Below, piece after piece: positions 33,910-45,634 of a stretch of 64,000 nucleotides of DNA. The stretch is taken from assembly GCF_008728515.1 (NCBI RefSeq), contig NC_044996.1:99455287-99519286 (forward strand), given 5' to 3'. Numbering within the stretch: the first letter of the stretch is position 1; every line of letters starts with the position of its first letter. Below the pieces are notes generated by a model. That model saw nothing but the letters and a program-made list of their open reading frames with translations. It did no database searches and was not told the DNA's origin. The position numbers were made by a program, and so were the translations under genes. The stretch is from Papio anubis. Taxonomy: Eukaryota; Chordata; Mammalia; Primates; Cercopithecidae.

Positions 33910-34092
33910 AGTACCTACTATATTAGATTATTAGTCCTCACAACACTCCATAAATGTAGGCATTGTTTTCTCCAGTTTACCAAGGAGGGAAACTAGAACG
34001 CTAGTGAATTTGCCCAAGGTCACGGTAGTACGTGCCAAGGTTGGGACTTATTACCTGTCTGACTCCACAATTCAAGCGCTTTCATCACGTCC
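33910..34092 (-). repeat. MIR SINE
   Basis: Reverse MIR: 'ttagtcctcacaacactcc', 'tccagtttaccaaggaggg', 'gtgaatttgcccaaggtcacgg', then 'gtctgactccacaattcaagcgc'. Confidence 0.78.
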
Positions 34093-34319
34093 ACAGCTGG
34101 GCAAGATGGGGGAGCCAGAGGTAATCAGTAACTGGGGAGAAGAGAAGGAGCAAAGCAGGATGTTCACTCAGTTTCCAGCGTGAAGCCTTTTGCTCAGGGG
34201 TACGCTTGAGCCTTTAGCCCATGGATTATTGAAATGACTTTTTGTAGAGCAACTTTGCTTTAGTCTGCATTTGCTGTGTGGGGTATGTCTAAACACCTGA
34301 GCACCCTCTCAAATACTCT

Positions 34320-34560
34320 TGTAATATTGGCACCTAACATTGATTGAGCGCTTACTATCTGCCAGCCACCGTTCTAATGTTTTGTATACATTATCTCATT
34401 TAATACTCATAAATGCCCTGTGAGAAGGTACTACTGATATCCTCATTTTGCAGATGAGGAGATTGAGGTACAAAGGGGTCTAGTGGCTTGCTTGAGGTCA
34501 TACAACTGGAAGGGAGGGGGTCTGAATCTGAATTTGAACCTGAGGATTCAAATCCCAGGT
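34320..34560 (-). repeat. MIR SINE, nearly full length
   Basis: One of the best-preserved MIRs here: 'cctaacattgattgagcgctt', 'cattatctcatttaatactc', 'cattttgcagatgaggagattg', 'gcttgaggtcatacaactgg'. Confidence 0.85.
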
Positions 34561-34964
34561 GGTTGTAGTCTACAACTTGTTCTTGTAAATACAGTTCCAT
34601 ACTGCCTAGAGCTAGGCTGGTGAGCCCTTCTGTAAGCAAATTTGCATTTGTTCTGTATTTTGGTCTATTCATCCAATTCAGATGCAAATTACTGAAAGAT
34701 GGAATGTGTCTTATATTCCATATTATTGCTTTTAAACGTACTCTGGATTATATATTTAGTGTGTGCTCAGTAAATATCAGCTGACTCATATATCAACATA
34801 TTCATAAAATCCTCCAGTTTTCATTTGGGAGGATGGGGCACATTATGGTTAATAGATAACAGTGATCCTACTTCCTCAAATAAAAGACTGAAAGATGCTC
34901 TCCAAGCAAAGATTCAGTTTTAAAATTTAATGATTAAATCACATTTGTTGGTTGCTATTTTGAC
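34561..34964. other. Unique sequence; faint L2-like end near 34,690-34,785
   Basis: 'gtgtgtgctcagtaaatatcagctgac' resembles an L2/MIR terminus but is too short to be firm. Confidence 0.4.
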
Positions 34965-35525
34965 TGTCTATTACTGTTTAATGAATCACTCAAACTTAAT
35001 AGCAGAAAGCAACAACGATTTCATTATGCTTAAGGATTCTGTAGGTCAGTAATTAAGGCAGGGGACAGCAGGTGTGACTTATCTCTCTTCCACACTGTCT
35101 GAGGACTTAGCTGTGAAGATTCAGAAGGCTGGGAGAGGCTTAATTGGCTAAGGCCTGGAATCATTTACAGGCTCCCTCACTCACATGTCTGGTATCTAGT
35201 CTGGGATGTCTTAGAGACTGAGATCAACTGGGACCGATGATTGGAACACCTATATATGACCCCTTTATTTGATTTGGGCTTCCTCACAGCATAGTATCTC
35301 AAAATAGTCTGACATCTCACGTGGTGGCTCGGAGCTCCAAGAGATAATGTTCTAAGCAAACAAAGTAGAAGCTGCATCACCTTTTCTGATCTAGCCTTGG
35401 AAGTCACATAGCGCTACTTCTGCTGGACTCTATCAGTTAAACCAGCTAAGAGTCTGCTAAGATTCAAAGGGAGGGGACATAGAACCCTCCTTGTCCATGG
35501 GTGTGTCAAAGAATTTGCCACCACA
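34965..35525 (-). repeat. Probable MaLR/ERVL-like LTR
   Basis: Runs from a TGTCTATTACTG start to a GCCACCACA end. Inside are 'ttaatagcagaaagcaacaac', 'gcttcctcacagcatagtat' and 'caaagggaggggacatagaacc', an order typical of old reverse LTRs of the MLT1/ERVL group. No target duplication was found, and the subfamily is unknown. Confidence 0.5.
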
Positions 35526-36219
35526 ATTATATTTTCACTACTGACTCTTATTGAATTACATGAAATGTGTCATTAATAACCTCTATTAAATTACATGAAA
35601 TCTGCACACTGTCCCAGAAAGGCAAGACCATGTTGGCTTCAATACAGCAATGATGGAAATTGGACCTGTTGACTTGGGCCTGTTAACTGTAATACTCTGG
35701 TGTCCAACTAATTTGATTCTGCACTTATCAGACATCTTGGATCTCCAGGGAATTCCCCCAAATTAAGCTTTCCCATTAACGCTGGTGAGATGCCTTTCTT
35801 TTTTTCCCCCATTTAAATGAGGAAATCTTCCACTGCCAGCTTCCCCTACTCTTCACCCCTTCTACTTCACCCCTTCCTGGGCAGTGCTATAACTTGAGAT
35901 TTTCTACCCACTTCTTCCCTGACAAAGCTGAAGAAGAATATTTCTTGTTTCCTGTGTGAAAAATTAGTAAGTCTTACTCAATACATTTCTTACTGGCTAG
36001 GAAGCTGTGATCCAACTGAGAACATAAATGTGGAGACACTTCCTGGGGCAGAGTAATCGATATGTAGATAACCTTGCGGTGAATGTGACTCCAGTTATCT
36101 AGTAAACAGTTGAGAAGAGTATTTGCATTTGCTCTCTAGTAGATTTGTCATTTTGTGGTGATCAGTCTTTCTGTATGTTTAGTTGTTCTAATTTAGAGTC
36201 ATAGTGATCCAGAATATCA
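35526..36219. other. Unique sequence, nothing recognised
   Basis: A small direct repeat, 'attgaattacatgaaatgtg' and 'attaaattacatgaaatctg', lies around 35550-35603. No other structure noted. Confidence 0.5.
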
Positions 36220-36395
36220 GAAGGCCCTTGGAGCTCATCTGTTGGTTCAATCCATGCAATTTACAGATGAAGATACTGAGGTCAGGGAGTTCACCATGGA
36301 GCTTTCTTCAAGGGCAAATAGCTAGAGAGGGACAGAATACAGAACGGAGCCCAGGTCTCCTTACTGCCAGTCCAGGCTCTTTTCACCACACCACC
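36220..36395 (-). repeat. MIR-like SINE fragment
   Basis: 'caatttacagatgaagatactgagg', 'gcaaatagctagagagggac' and 'gagcccaggtctcc' follow reverse MIR order. Confidence 0.6.
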
Positions 36396-36884
36396 TGTAT
36401 CCTCACCACCCATTTGTAGCCCTGTACAGTCCCCTTCACACCTACTTAAGAGTGCTACCCACAGAGGCATTTAGGATTAGAAGGGCTAGGAGATGCGTCT
36501 CTTTTTGCTTTCACCATTTCCCTTTCCTTCACTAGATTGAGGGTAGGACTTTCAGAAGGAAGATTAAATGGCTCATAAGAGCTGGAAGGGCTTTTGGCCT
36601 TGGATGATATTTTTCTGGGGTTTTAACAGAGTATGTAGTGCATTCTTGCATGGAGGCACATTTAGAACTGGGGATTACTTTCTGCTTAGGAGATGTCTCT
36701 ACTCTGAAAGGGCTAAGAGGTACCAGGGCAAGCTTCAGAAGGCAGGAAGAAGAAAGCTTACAGCTTTAGGTTTGCCTGAAACTCAAAGGTAAAAGGTGAA
36801 AATATAGCAACCTCACATACTCAGATTTTCCCAAAGCAGTCTTGATTGTTATTATTTTGGGTAACTGTTTAACCGTGTGTCAGA
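36396..36884. other. Unique sequence, nothing recognised
   Basis: The open frame 36568-36792 has no family resemblance that I can see. Confidence 0.5.
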
Positions 36885-37715
36885 TGGTGGGTCTTCTCAG
36901 CAAACTAAGAATAGAAGGAATCTTCTGCCACCCAATAAAGAGCATATTTGAGAAATCTACAGCAAAGATCATATTTAATGGCAAAATACTAAACATTTTT
37001 CCCCTAAGATCAAGAACAAGGAAAAGATATCTGCTCTCATCATTTTGATTCAACACTGCTTAGTAACTCCTAGCCAGTGAAATAAAGCAAGAAAAAGAAA
37101 TGTAAAAATGTAAAAAGTGGAAAGAAATATTAAAACTTTACAGACAAAATGGCTATACATAGAAAATACTAAATAATCTACAAAAAAAAATCCTGGTAAA
37201 ATAAGTGAGTTCAGCAAGGTTGTATGGTACAAGGTCAATACACAAAAATAAACTGGACTTCTCTATCCGGGCATACCTCATTGTATTGTACTTTGCTTTA
37301 TTTTGCTTTATGGATATTGCTTTTTTTTTTTCCAAATTGAAGGTTTGTGGCAACCTTGTATCGAGCAAGTCTATGAGTATGATTTTTCCAACAACATGTG
37401 CTTGTTTTGTTAGCATTTTTTAGCAATAAAGTATTTTTAATTAAGGTATGAACATTTTTTATATGTAATGCTATCGCACACTTAATAGATTATAGTATAG
37501 TGTAAACATAACTTTTATATGCACTGAGAAACCAAACAATCCATATGACTTGCTTTATTGTGATGTTTGCTTTATTGGAGTGGTCTGGAACTGAACCTGC
37601 AATATTTCCAAGGTATGCCTGTGTTAACAAAAGACAATTGGAAAATGAAAAACAATGTCACTAGAGTAGCTTCAGATGCTGCTATACACCTAGAAATAAA
37701 TCTAAGTCTATGGAT
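36885..37715 (+). mobile_element. Old LINE-1 ORF2 (reverse transcriptase region), split by Tigger1
   Basis: The left part (36885-37267) matches the ORF2 stretch with 'cccctaagatcaagaacaagg', 'actcctagccagtgaaataaagcaagaaaaagaaa' in broken form, and 'tacaaggtcaatacacaaaa'. The right part (37622-37715) resumes with 'acacctagaaataaatctaag'. The catalytic YADD region is lost and there are frameshifts. Inactive. Confidence 0.8.
37268..37621 (+). mobile_element. Tigger1-derived internally deleted transposon
   Basis: The ends CGGGCATACC and GGTATGCCTG form the Tigger1 inverted repeat. The interior carries both Tigger1 ends ('ggtttgtggcaaccttgta', 'gttagcattttttagcaataaag') with the transposase gene deleted. 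The TA target is no longer clear. It disrupts an older L1. Confidence 0.88.
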
Positions 37716-38052
37716 GCTTACGCTACTTCCTAATTTAGTATGCTATGAATTTCAACAATATCATTAATAAAATAACTACACCAACCCAGTGATTTCTGTC
37801 AATTCCATGCTTCCAATTGTACTTTTGCTGTTTACCAAATGCCTTCAATTGACCACCCAATTTGCACCTATCTTGTACAAAGTTGAATAAAATTTATTCT
37901 GCAATAACATATTTTATTTTACCAAACATTTAAAAACCACATTTTGTTACTTAAAATAATTATTTTAAAATCTTGTGCTTTAGCATTTGGGGAAATAGTT
38001 TACTAAGTTCTCAATTAGCAAAAACATGGGACATTATAAACAATTACTTCTG
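37716..38052. other. AT-rich unique sequence
   Basis: No repeat signature noted. Confidence 0.5.
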
Positions 38053-38678
38053 GCTGGGTGCAGTGGCTCATGCTTGTAATCCCATCATTTGGGAGGCCCA
38101 GGCAGGAGGATCACTTGAGCCCAGGGGTTCAAGACCAGCCTGGGCAACACAGTGAGATCTTGTCTCTAAAAAATATATTAAAAAATTTAGGCTGGGTGCA
38201 GTGGCTCACGCCTGTAATCCCAGAACTTTGGGAGGCTGAGGTGGGCAGATCGCTTGAGCCCAGGAGTTCAAGACCAGCCTGGGCAACATGTTAAGACTCT
38301 GTCTCCACTAAAAACACAAAAATTAGCCAGGCCCAGTGGTGGTGTATGCCTGTAGTCACAGCTACTCTGGAGGCCAAGGTGGGAGGATCACCTGAGCCCG
38401 GGAGGTGGAGGTTGCAGTGAGCAGAGATCATGTCACTGCACTCCAGCCTGGGCTACAGGGCAAGACCTTGTATCAAAAAAAAAAAAAAAAAAAAAAAGAA
38501 AGCCAGGTGTGGTGGTTCACATCTCTACACCTGTAGTCCCAGTTACTCGGGAGGTTGAGGTGGGAGGATCACTTGAACTCAGGAGGTTGAGGCTGCAGTG
38601 AACCATGATCACACCACTGCACTCTAGCCTGGGCAACAGAGTGAGACCCTGTATCAAACAAACAAACAAACAAACAAC
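38053..38678 (+). mobile_element. Older Alu split by a second Alu
   Basis: The left arm (38053-38187, ending in A/T-rich linker) and the right arm (38502-38678, 'gccaggtgtggtggttcac' to a (CAAA)n tail) belong to one Alu. Another Alu (38190-38500) sits in its A-rich middle, a favoured L1 endonuclease target. Confidence 0.85.
38190..38500 (+). mobile_element. Alu SINE inserted inside an Alu
   Basis: Full length with a pure A-tail of about 23 at 38476-38498. A short 'aaag' style flank follows before the host Alu resumes. Confidence 0.92.
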
Positions 38679-38679
38679 C

Positions 38680-40384
38680 CAATTCTACTGATTCCCATGG
38701 CTAAGTTGTTCAAGTGACGCTAAAGAATAGATCAATGATTTTTAAATTGATTTTCTCTGTTCAAATAAATATGAAAGTAAAATAATATATTAGAGAGTTA
38801 AGCTGAAAGTAGGGGAGCTATAGGAAATTACAAATTAGAAAATGTCCTGGAAGATAGTAGTAAAGCTCTCCTCAAAAGCTGGACAAACATTGCATAACAA
38901 GCAGTGTACTTTACCAAAGTCGAGAAAATGTAAATCTTATAGAGATCTACGTGAAGTGAAAATTGCATCCCTAAAGAAAGTGAGAATCTCCTAAAGTTTG
39001 CATAGATCCAACACAGGTTTAAGTCCAGTTTAGGACCATTTTAGATCATACTTTCAGAAAATCTAGAAAGATTTAGTAAACCTAATCACACCAGAATGTG
39101 GGGACACACAGAGTGGATTCATGAGTTAAACTTTTGGCTTCCTTTTAGTCCTGAATTCGGAAGCCTCCCCTTCCTACCCCCACTTACAGGGACAAAAGGA
39201 ACTTGGGACAAAATCTGTACATCTTTAATAGGAGAGAGAGGACTTTTCCACCCTGTGGAGCTCCCAATATAAAAAGTGTGCAACAGCTATAGATTTGACC
39301 TGATTATAGCAATGTGTTCAAACCAAAATTTCCTTTGAAAGATTCTCAGAATTTTACAAGGGAACAGATATTAGAAGTCCATTGAAATCATTGACAATTA
39401 TATTGCAGTTAGGTAGGGGAATGTCCTTGCTTTTGGAAATACACCCTGAAGGAGTAAAGGACATGTAAACATTAACTTACTTTAAAATAGTTCAGAAAAA
39501 AAATATGCATCTTTCATAATCATTGTTGTAAATTACCTGTGAAAATCACCTTTTAGTGGTTTCTAAACCCGAACTGGGCCTTTACGTATGAGATTTCAGG
39601 TGATATGTCTTATATAGAGCCACCACTTATTACATCTTCACATAGAACCCATTATTCTCACTGAAGCTCCAAAGTTTGTCTCTTCAATGATGCAAAGTTG
39701 AACAAATATTTTATCAGAAAGAATTCTGGAGTTGCCTGTCCATATGGCCAAACGGCCTCAGGAAACGTGGTTGCTTCCCTAAGCTGGAAAGGAATGAGAA
39801 GAATGGATGGAGAAAAGCGTTCTTGTTTAAAGAAGTGTTGTTGGAGGATAAATCCTTAATGTTACATGTGTTTGAAAGGTGGTAGACAGAAGGGGGGAGG
39901 GTCTAAGAAGGGATGTCAGTAAAGGCTAGAAGATGAGAAAATGTGGAAATAATAATTTAAAAAATCAGCATTGCTGAAGCCAGATTGGAGAGTGAAAACT
40001 AATTTCTCCTTCCTTTTGTTATAGCAAATAAAGGAAGTGGCACTGAAAATAATTCTTGTAACATTAAAATGGCAAAACACAGGATGAAAAGAAGGAATAT
40101 GTCCAAACCCGGTGAGAAAATGAGCTCAAAGACTGATACAATGTCTTAAAAAATAGCAGATGAAAATTACCCATAATTTATTTGAATTGGAATCTTAAAT
40201 GCAGTGTAGCTTAATTTCTTTCTCTTTGATGAAATGTGTTTATTCTTGCTGGTACTTTCTTTAGAAGATGTAATCATTTATCAAATTATAGTTCCACAGA
40301 GTAAAAAAGAACATAGGGGCAGTCATGTTGTGGTCGTCTATGACCTGGCCTTAAATGTCATTTATCAGCATTTATACACTGTAT
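38680..40384. other. 1.7-kb repeat-free unique stretch
   Basis: No Alu, L1, MIR, L2, LTR or DNA transposon was recognised. AT-rich, with no long open frame and no exon signals that I can defend. Confidence 0.45.
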
Positions 40385-40498
40385 CAGTCAAAGCAGTCCC
40401 AAGAGGATGCAGATTCAAGGGTGGGGGACACAGATCCCACCTCTCAAAGGGAGGTCTATGAAAGAACTTGGGGCCATGTTTCAAACTGTCACACTGCA
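40385..40498 (-). repeat. LTR end fragment, similar to 35.4-35.5 kb
   Basis: 'ccaagaggatgcagattcaaggg..acacagatcccacctctcaaaggg' parallels the last part of the LTR at 34,965-35,525 in the same orientation. Truncated at left. Confidence 0.45.
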
Positions 40499-40621
40499 TG
40501 ACTGATTCTTGTACCTCAGCACTTCCTTCGAACCTACTGTGTCTGCAGTCATCACTCATTTGGAGTTACTCAAAGGTGAGTTTGTCGTCACGTTTTCTGT
40601 AAACATTCTACACTCAGTCAT

Positions 40622-41120
40622 TGTATTAGTTTCAAACATAATAGCTTAAAACAACACAAATGTATTATTTTACAATTCTGGAGGTCAGAAGTCTGAAATG
40701 AGTCATACAGGGCTAAAGTCAAGGCAATGGCAGAACTGCTTTCCTTCTGAAAGCTCCAGAGGAGGTGACCACCTACATTTCTTGATTCATGACCTCTTTC
40801 TCCATCTTCACAGTCAGCTTTCAATCTTAAATATCATTTCATCTTTAAATATTTCTCTCTCTCTCTTTCTCTCTCTCTCTCATCTCTGCTTCTGTCATCA
40901 CGTCTCTCTGACTCTGAGCTTCTAGCCTTCCTCTTATAAGAACCCTTGTGATTACATTGGGCCCACGCAGGTGATCCAGGAAAATCTTCCCCATCTTAAT
41001 ATCCTCCATTTATTCACATCTACAAAGTCCCTTTGCCATGTCATGCCATGAAAGTATGGATTGTTATACTTTGCGGACATCTTTGTGGACATCTTTGGGG
41101 GTTTTATTATGCCTACCACA
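40622..41120 (-). mobile_element. Solitary MLT1-type MaLR LTR
   Basis: Runs from TGTATTAG to GCCTACCACA, with 'aatagcttaaaacaacac', 'acaattctggaggtcagaag', 'cttgtgattacattgggcccac' and 'ggacatctttggggg'. The target duplication is gtcat/gccat (40617-40621, 41121-41125) with one transition. A (CT)n tract sits inside at 40853-40881. Confidence 0.87.
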
Positions 41121-41830
41121 GCCATGTTGCAGGAAATCATGAATCAAATGGGTTTAGAACTCTACGGTTACTGTGTACCACTTTGTAACGTGGATCTTAG
41201 GATTTCTTGGACAAAAAGAAACTCTTAAACCAGATGCAATATCTGCTTCTTTTAGCTTCTGAAATTGTTATTAAAAGTTGGATGTTATCATCCATTCCAT
41301 GACTACTGGCTTAATTTTGTCTTTGGAGTGGCTTGGCACAAATTCTAATCGCCAGGCTTGCAAAAGATTCCTAATCAGAATTCCTAATTCCTCACAGCTA
41401 AATTCTACGACAATTATCTCCTCCAGTCCTCAGCCTAGTGCCTATCAAAGAGTAAATTTTCAAATAATGTGTGCCAAATGAATTGAATACCTGTATTACT
41501 GGTGAAAATATTGGATGTGCATTCTCTCTTGATCAAGTGGTACATTTGTGCTGCAAATAAGAATCCACAACATGCTTTATTAAGGAAGTGTTTGCTTTCT
41601 GATCACAATAAATTGGTTAGTAAAATTATTAGATGGTGTTTGTTAATGCTGGCAAATAAATAAAAGAGATTTATAGACAACTGGCATTAATCTGCACTAA
41701 CTTCCTTCTGAAATAAGACTTTTTGCACTTCTGCATCACAAATAATAAAACTCGCTGCATAGAAAAGGATTTTTCCCAATAATGTGTTTATAAAAGAAGA
41801 TGAGATATAAATATGTCAGCTAATTACATA
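41121..41830. other. Unique sequence; weak L2-like piece 41,380-41,490
   Basis: 'cctcagcctagtgcctatcaaagagtaaa..aaatgaattga' resembles an L2 terminus. The remainder is unrecognised AT-rich sequence. Confidence 0.4.
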
Positions 41831-42695
41831 CAGTAGTCCTCAATGTTGTCAATAGGCTCTTGGAAATGGCAACTTTAAGCAAAAAGAGTAGTAAGGAACC
41901 AATTTTCCTGTAGGCTTATTGATCTAAATAGGAGTTAAGTTCCTATGGTGACAAAAACATCGCCAAACTTCTAAATAAAGACCCCAAAACATTTCTACTA
42001 TTAAACATTGAAATTAATATGAGCTCTACATACATTTAAGAAACATAATAAAAACAAGTAAGATAATTATTTACCCAATTTCTGGCAAATGAGTAGCAAC
42101 AGCAGTCATGGTGGTGGTGGGCTAAATCAAGGAATAAGTGTTTGCAAAGTGAACATAATAAGGAGCACCTCCTACCACCATGCAGTTCAAGATCAATCGC
42201 AACTAGTGAGGGGCTCTCTGAGTGTCTTCATCCTGCATGGTTTATTGTTGTGCATGTGTATGATTATTGCAGACTTTACAAATTTCGATTTTACGATCAT
42301 TTGTACTCACTTATTAATTTATCTTCCAACATCCTGATTCCAGTTCAGAGTGGTAGGTGGCCATAGCCTATCCCAGCAGCTCAGGTTGCCTGGCAGGAAT
42401 CCACCCTGGACAGGATGCCATCCCACTGAAGGGCCCACTCATACACACCCATACTCTCGCAAACTGGGGCCGTGTAGACACGCCCATTCACCTGATATGC
42501 ACAGCTTTGGGATGTGGGAGTAAACCAGAGTACTTGAAGGAAACTCCCGCACACATGGGGAGAACGTGCAGACTCCACACAGACAGTGGCCCGGTGGCCC
42601 CAGCCAGGAATTGATATTTTTTCTCATCAAAGTTATAATAAAATCATGTTGAATGAAACAATGTTGAATAAAATAACTTATTCAAGGACCTGCTA
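41831..42695. mobile_element. Tc2-like (Kanga-type) DNA transposon remnant
   Basis: Inverted ends CAGTAGTCCTCAA and its partner TTCAAGGACCTGCTA lie beside TA dinucleotides. The interior 42350-42610 holds the motif series 'cctatcccagcagctcagg', 'ccaccctggacaggatgcc', 'gcacagctttgggatgtggg' and 'ggggagaacgtgcagactcc', which I know from several vertebrate transposons. The Kanga1 name is from memory. No transposase frame survives. Confidence 0.6.
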
Positions 42696-42861
42696 TAGTT
42701 CTGACGTTTACCTTCAATTTCTCCTCACTGAAACCCTTGTTCAGGTCTGGTTAAAGTTAATACCTCTATTCTGATTTTGTCTGTATCTTCATCTTCTTTC
42801 CAATGAGCGACCATGGTGGCTAATTCCTGTCTCAACTCACACTGAGCGAGGTTGCATTACT

Positions 42862-43175
42862 ATTTTTTTTTTCTTTGTTTCTTTTCTTTTTTTTGAGACA
42901 GAGTCTCACTCTGTCATCCAGGCTGGAGTGCAGTGGTGCTATCTCAGCTCACTGCAACCTCTGCCTCCCAGGATCAAGAGATTCTCGTGCCTCAGCCTCC
43001 TGAGTAGCTGGGATTATGGACGTATGCCACCACGCCTGGCTAACTTTTGTATTTTTAGTAGAGACAGGATTTCACCATGTTGGCCAGGCTGGTCTTGAAC
43101 TCCTGGCTTCATGTGATTCACCCGCCTCGGCCTCCCAAAGTGTTGGGATGACAGGCGTGAGCCATCGTGCCTGGC
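42862..43175 (-). mobile_element. Alu SINE, full length
   Basis: Both arms on the minus strand, with a C-interrupted T tail (42862-42893). Confidence 0.94.
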
Positions 43176-43915
43176 CCATTTTTTTCATATCACAGAAAAT
43201 GTTTGTTTTCTATATGCCAGTACTCTGAGTTAAGAATTCACATCACAATGTCTATACCACTCATAGTTCTGTAGCTATTTCAACTTGCTAATGGAGATAT
43301 ACACAAAAAATGAAAACAAAAAGAGTGCGCGTCCACGTTAATTTGCCCTTTGGAAAAAGTATGTTCATTTTCTGCCTGCACAGAAGGGTTTTATAGATCA
43401 AATATGCGTCTAGCAGAACACACACAAATGACTTTTAGGCTGAGTTCTTTGTAATAAATGACCCTCTCAAAGCTAAGAATTCCATAATTTAGGCACATTG
43501 CCCCATGTCAAAGTCATTGTCTTATGTTGGTCTATTAGTGGCTATAGAAGTTACTTTTCCTTGAACAATGGATTTTCAATTAGTCAGGCAACTGGTCATG
43601 ACTGGTGGGATTCCACAAGGTTAAAGCAAGAGTGAGAAGTTTCTCCTTGGAGAGAATCAAAAATAAGAGTTATTAACAGAGAGCCAAGAACCTACTAGAA
43701 AGCTAGCATTCAGGAACCTAAGAAAAATCCAAAGGGTGTCGTGAATGTCAGAGGAAGAAGCAGGGAGAAGTAGAGAGCCAGGAACCCAAGAAAGAGAGAT
43801 AGGAAGAAACAGAAATGAATGGAAATAGTAAATATAGAGTATTAAGAAATAAAGACTTAAAACAGGAGCTATCATCCGTGGTTTGCTTTTACATGTGGCC
43901 AAGTGCCATACATGG
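43176..43915. other. Unique sequence, nothing recognised
   Basis: The minus-strand frame 43657-44100 begins in the neighbouring LTR and has no domain. Confidence 0.5.
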
Positions 43916-44336
43916 TATGTGAGTCCATTCTTGCATTGCTGTAAAAGAATACCTGAGGCTGGGTAACTTACAAAAAAAAGAAGTCTAATTCGCTCGTAGT
44001 TCTGCAGGCTGTGTAAGCACGGTGCTGGCAATCTACTTCTGGTGAGGGCCTCAGGAAGCCTACAATCATGGTCGAAGGTGATGGGGAGCCAGCATGTCAC
44101 ATAGCAAGAGTGGGAGCAAGAGAGAGAGAAGGGGGAGGTCCCATGTTATTTTACAGGGCCAGATCTCCCATGAACTGACTGAGAGAGAACTCACTTATCA
44201 CAAAAGGGATGGTGCTAAATCATTCGTGAGAGATCCACCCCCATGATCCAATCACCTCCCAACAGGCCTCACCTCTAAAATTTGGAATCACATTTTAACA
44301 TGAGATTTGGAGGGGACAAACATCCAAACCATATCA
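43916..44336 (-). mobile_element. Solitary MaLR LTR (MST type) with perfect target duplication
   Basis: A 421-bp LTR with the reverse series 'gtccattcttgcattgctg', 'tacctgaggctgggtaactta', 'gtagttctgcaggctgtgta', 'ttggaggggacaaacatcc' and 'ccatatca'. It is flanked by catgg on both sides (43911-43915, 44337-44341). Recombination between two LTRs has removed any internal sequence. Confidence 0.92.
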
Positions 44337-44389
44337 CATGGGGTGGGATTTAGAGTGTTGTTTAGTATTCAGATTACTCCCCATTTGCC

Positions 44390-44850
44390 CTTTCAGATCA
44401 TTCTCTAGCCTTCTCTACTGTGATTCGAACTCCTTTAGATTGTATCACCCAGGTTCCCTTGCTGTCTGGCTTTTAATTGGGTTTGGCCAACCTCAGGAAG
44501 AGATCTGAAAGTAGGAGGAGAGAGATGAGAATATTTATTTGTCCTGAATTCCACCCTGCCAAATTGCAGATTGGCAGTGATTGAGTTCTGAAGGAGTCCT
44601 GGCTCCTGTCTTAGTGGCTCTTTCCAACAGCTATGGATGTCACTGGGTTCCTACGATTTCCCCCTCTTACGTTCCCCTTCAAACCTAAGGATAACAGCAG
44701 CTTCCCACTTACAGGTTCCAAGGTGCTTCACCATCCATTGCTGGTTCTCATTTCCCTGCCTTCACCTTTGCAAATATTCTCTTTGTTGAATTGTCTGCAG
44801 AATTTCATTTGGGTGTGCCTTCTGCTTCCTGTTGCCAGAACCCCAACTGA
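44390..44850 (+). repeat. Unassigned ancient repeat, related to 4,620-4,910
   Basis: Shares with the 4.7-kb block the order 'ccccctcttacgttcccc', 'cagcagcttcccactta', 'ccatccattgctggtt' and 'cttctgcttcctgttgccag'. The C/T-rich 3' half looks like an LTR or MIR-age element. Not named. Confidence 0.35.
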
Positions 44851-44868
44851 TAGTCAATGAAATATACA

Positions 44869-45168
44869 TATGTATATATTCTGAGATGGAGTTTCACTCC
44901 TGTTGCCCAGACTGGAGTGCAATGGTGCGATCTCAGCTCACCACAACCACCGCCTTCCGGGTTCAAGCGATTCTCCTGCCTCAGCCTCCTGAGTAGCTGA
45001 GATTATAGGCATAAACCACCATGCCTGGCTAATTTTGTATTTTTAGTAGAGTAGAGATGCAGTTTCTCCATGTTGGTCAGGCTGGTCTCGAACTCTTGAC
45101 CTCAGGTGATCTGCCCACCTCGGCCTCCCAAAGTGCTGGGATTAGAGACGTGAGCCGCCACATCCAGC
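44869..45168 (-). mobile_element. Alu SINE, full length
   Basis: A (a/g)tcaatgaaatat-type target duplication sits on both sides (about 44853-44868 and 45169-45182). A 5-bp tandem insertion, 'gtagagtagag', lies in the right-arm promoter-like region. The tail is TA-rich. Confidence 0.94.
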
Positions 45169-45634
45169 CATCAATGAAATATTAATAGATATTTACTAGA
45201 ATGGGCAAAAGTTCTAAACATTTTTGAATGGTGTTTCTATCTATTATGTAAGCATGCATTCTGTGCTATAAGTCACCATTTTGTGTAAGACTTGTGATTC
45301 AGGAAGAAAATGCTTTGTTACTACCTCTTAGTGGCTTATAATCTGCCAAGATGACAAGACTGGACACACAAAATACTATAACATCATAAAGGAATTGCTG
45401 TAGTGAAGGTAAATGCAATAAGAGAGTGAAAGAATTATCCAAGTTCACTTGGGGTTTTCAGGAATATTCTCCATTGGCAGCATGAAGAAGGAACCACTGC
45501 TAGATGGATTATTCATTTATCATCCCTTGACTTTGTAAAGACAGAGCTCTCCTTTCCTCCAGCAGACATCTAAGCAAAGACCCACCTTGCTTATTAGTGT
45601 TTGTTATACTTTTATATATAAAGAATCAAGCCTG
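45169..45634. other. Unique sequence, nothing recognised
   Basis: No signature noted. Confidence 0.5.
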
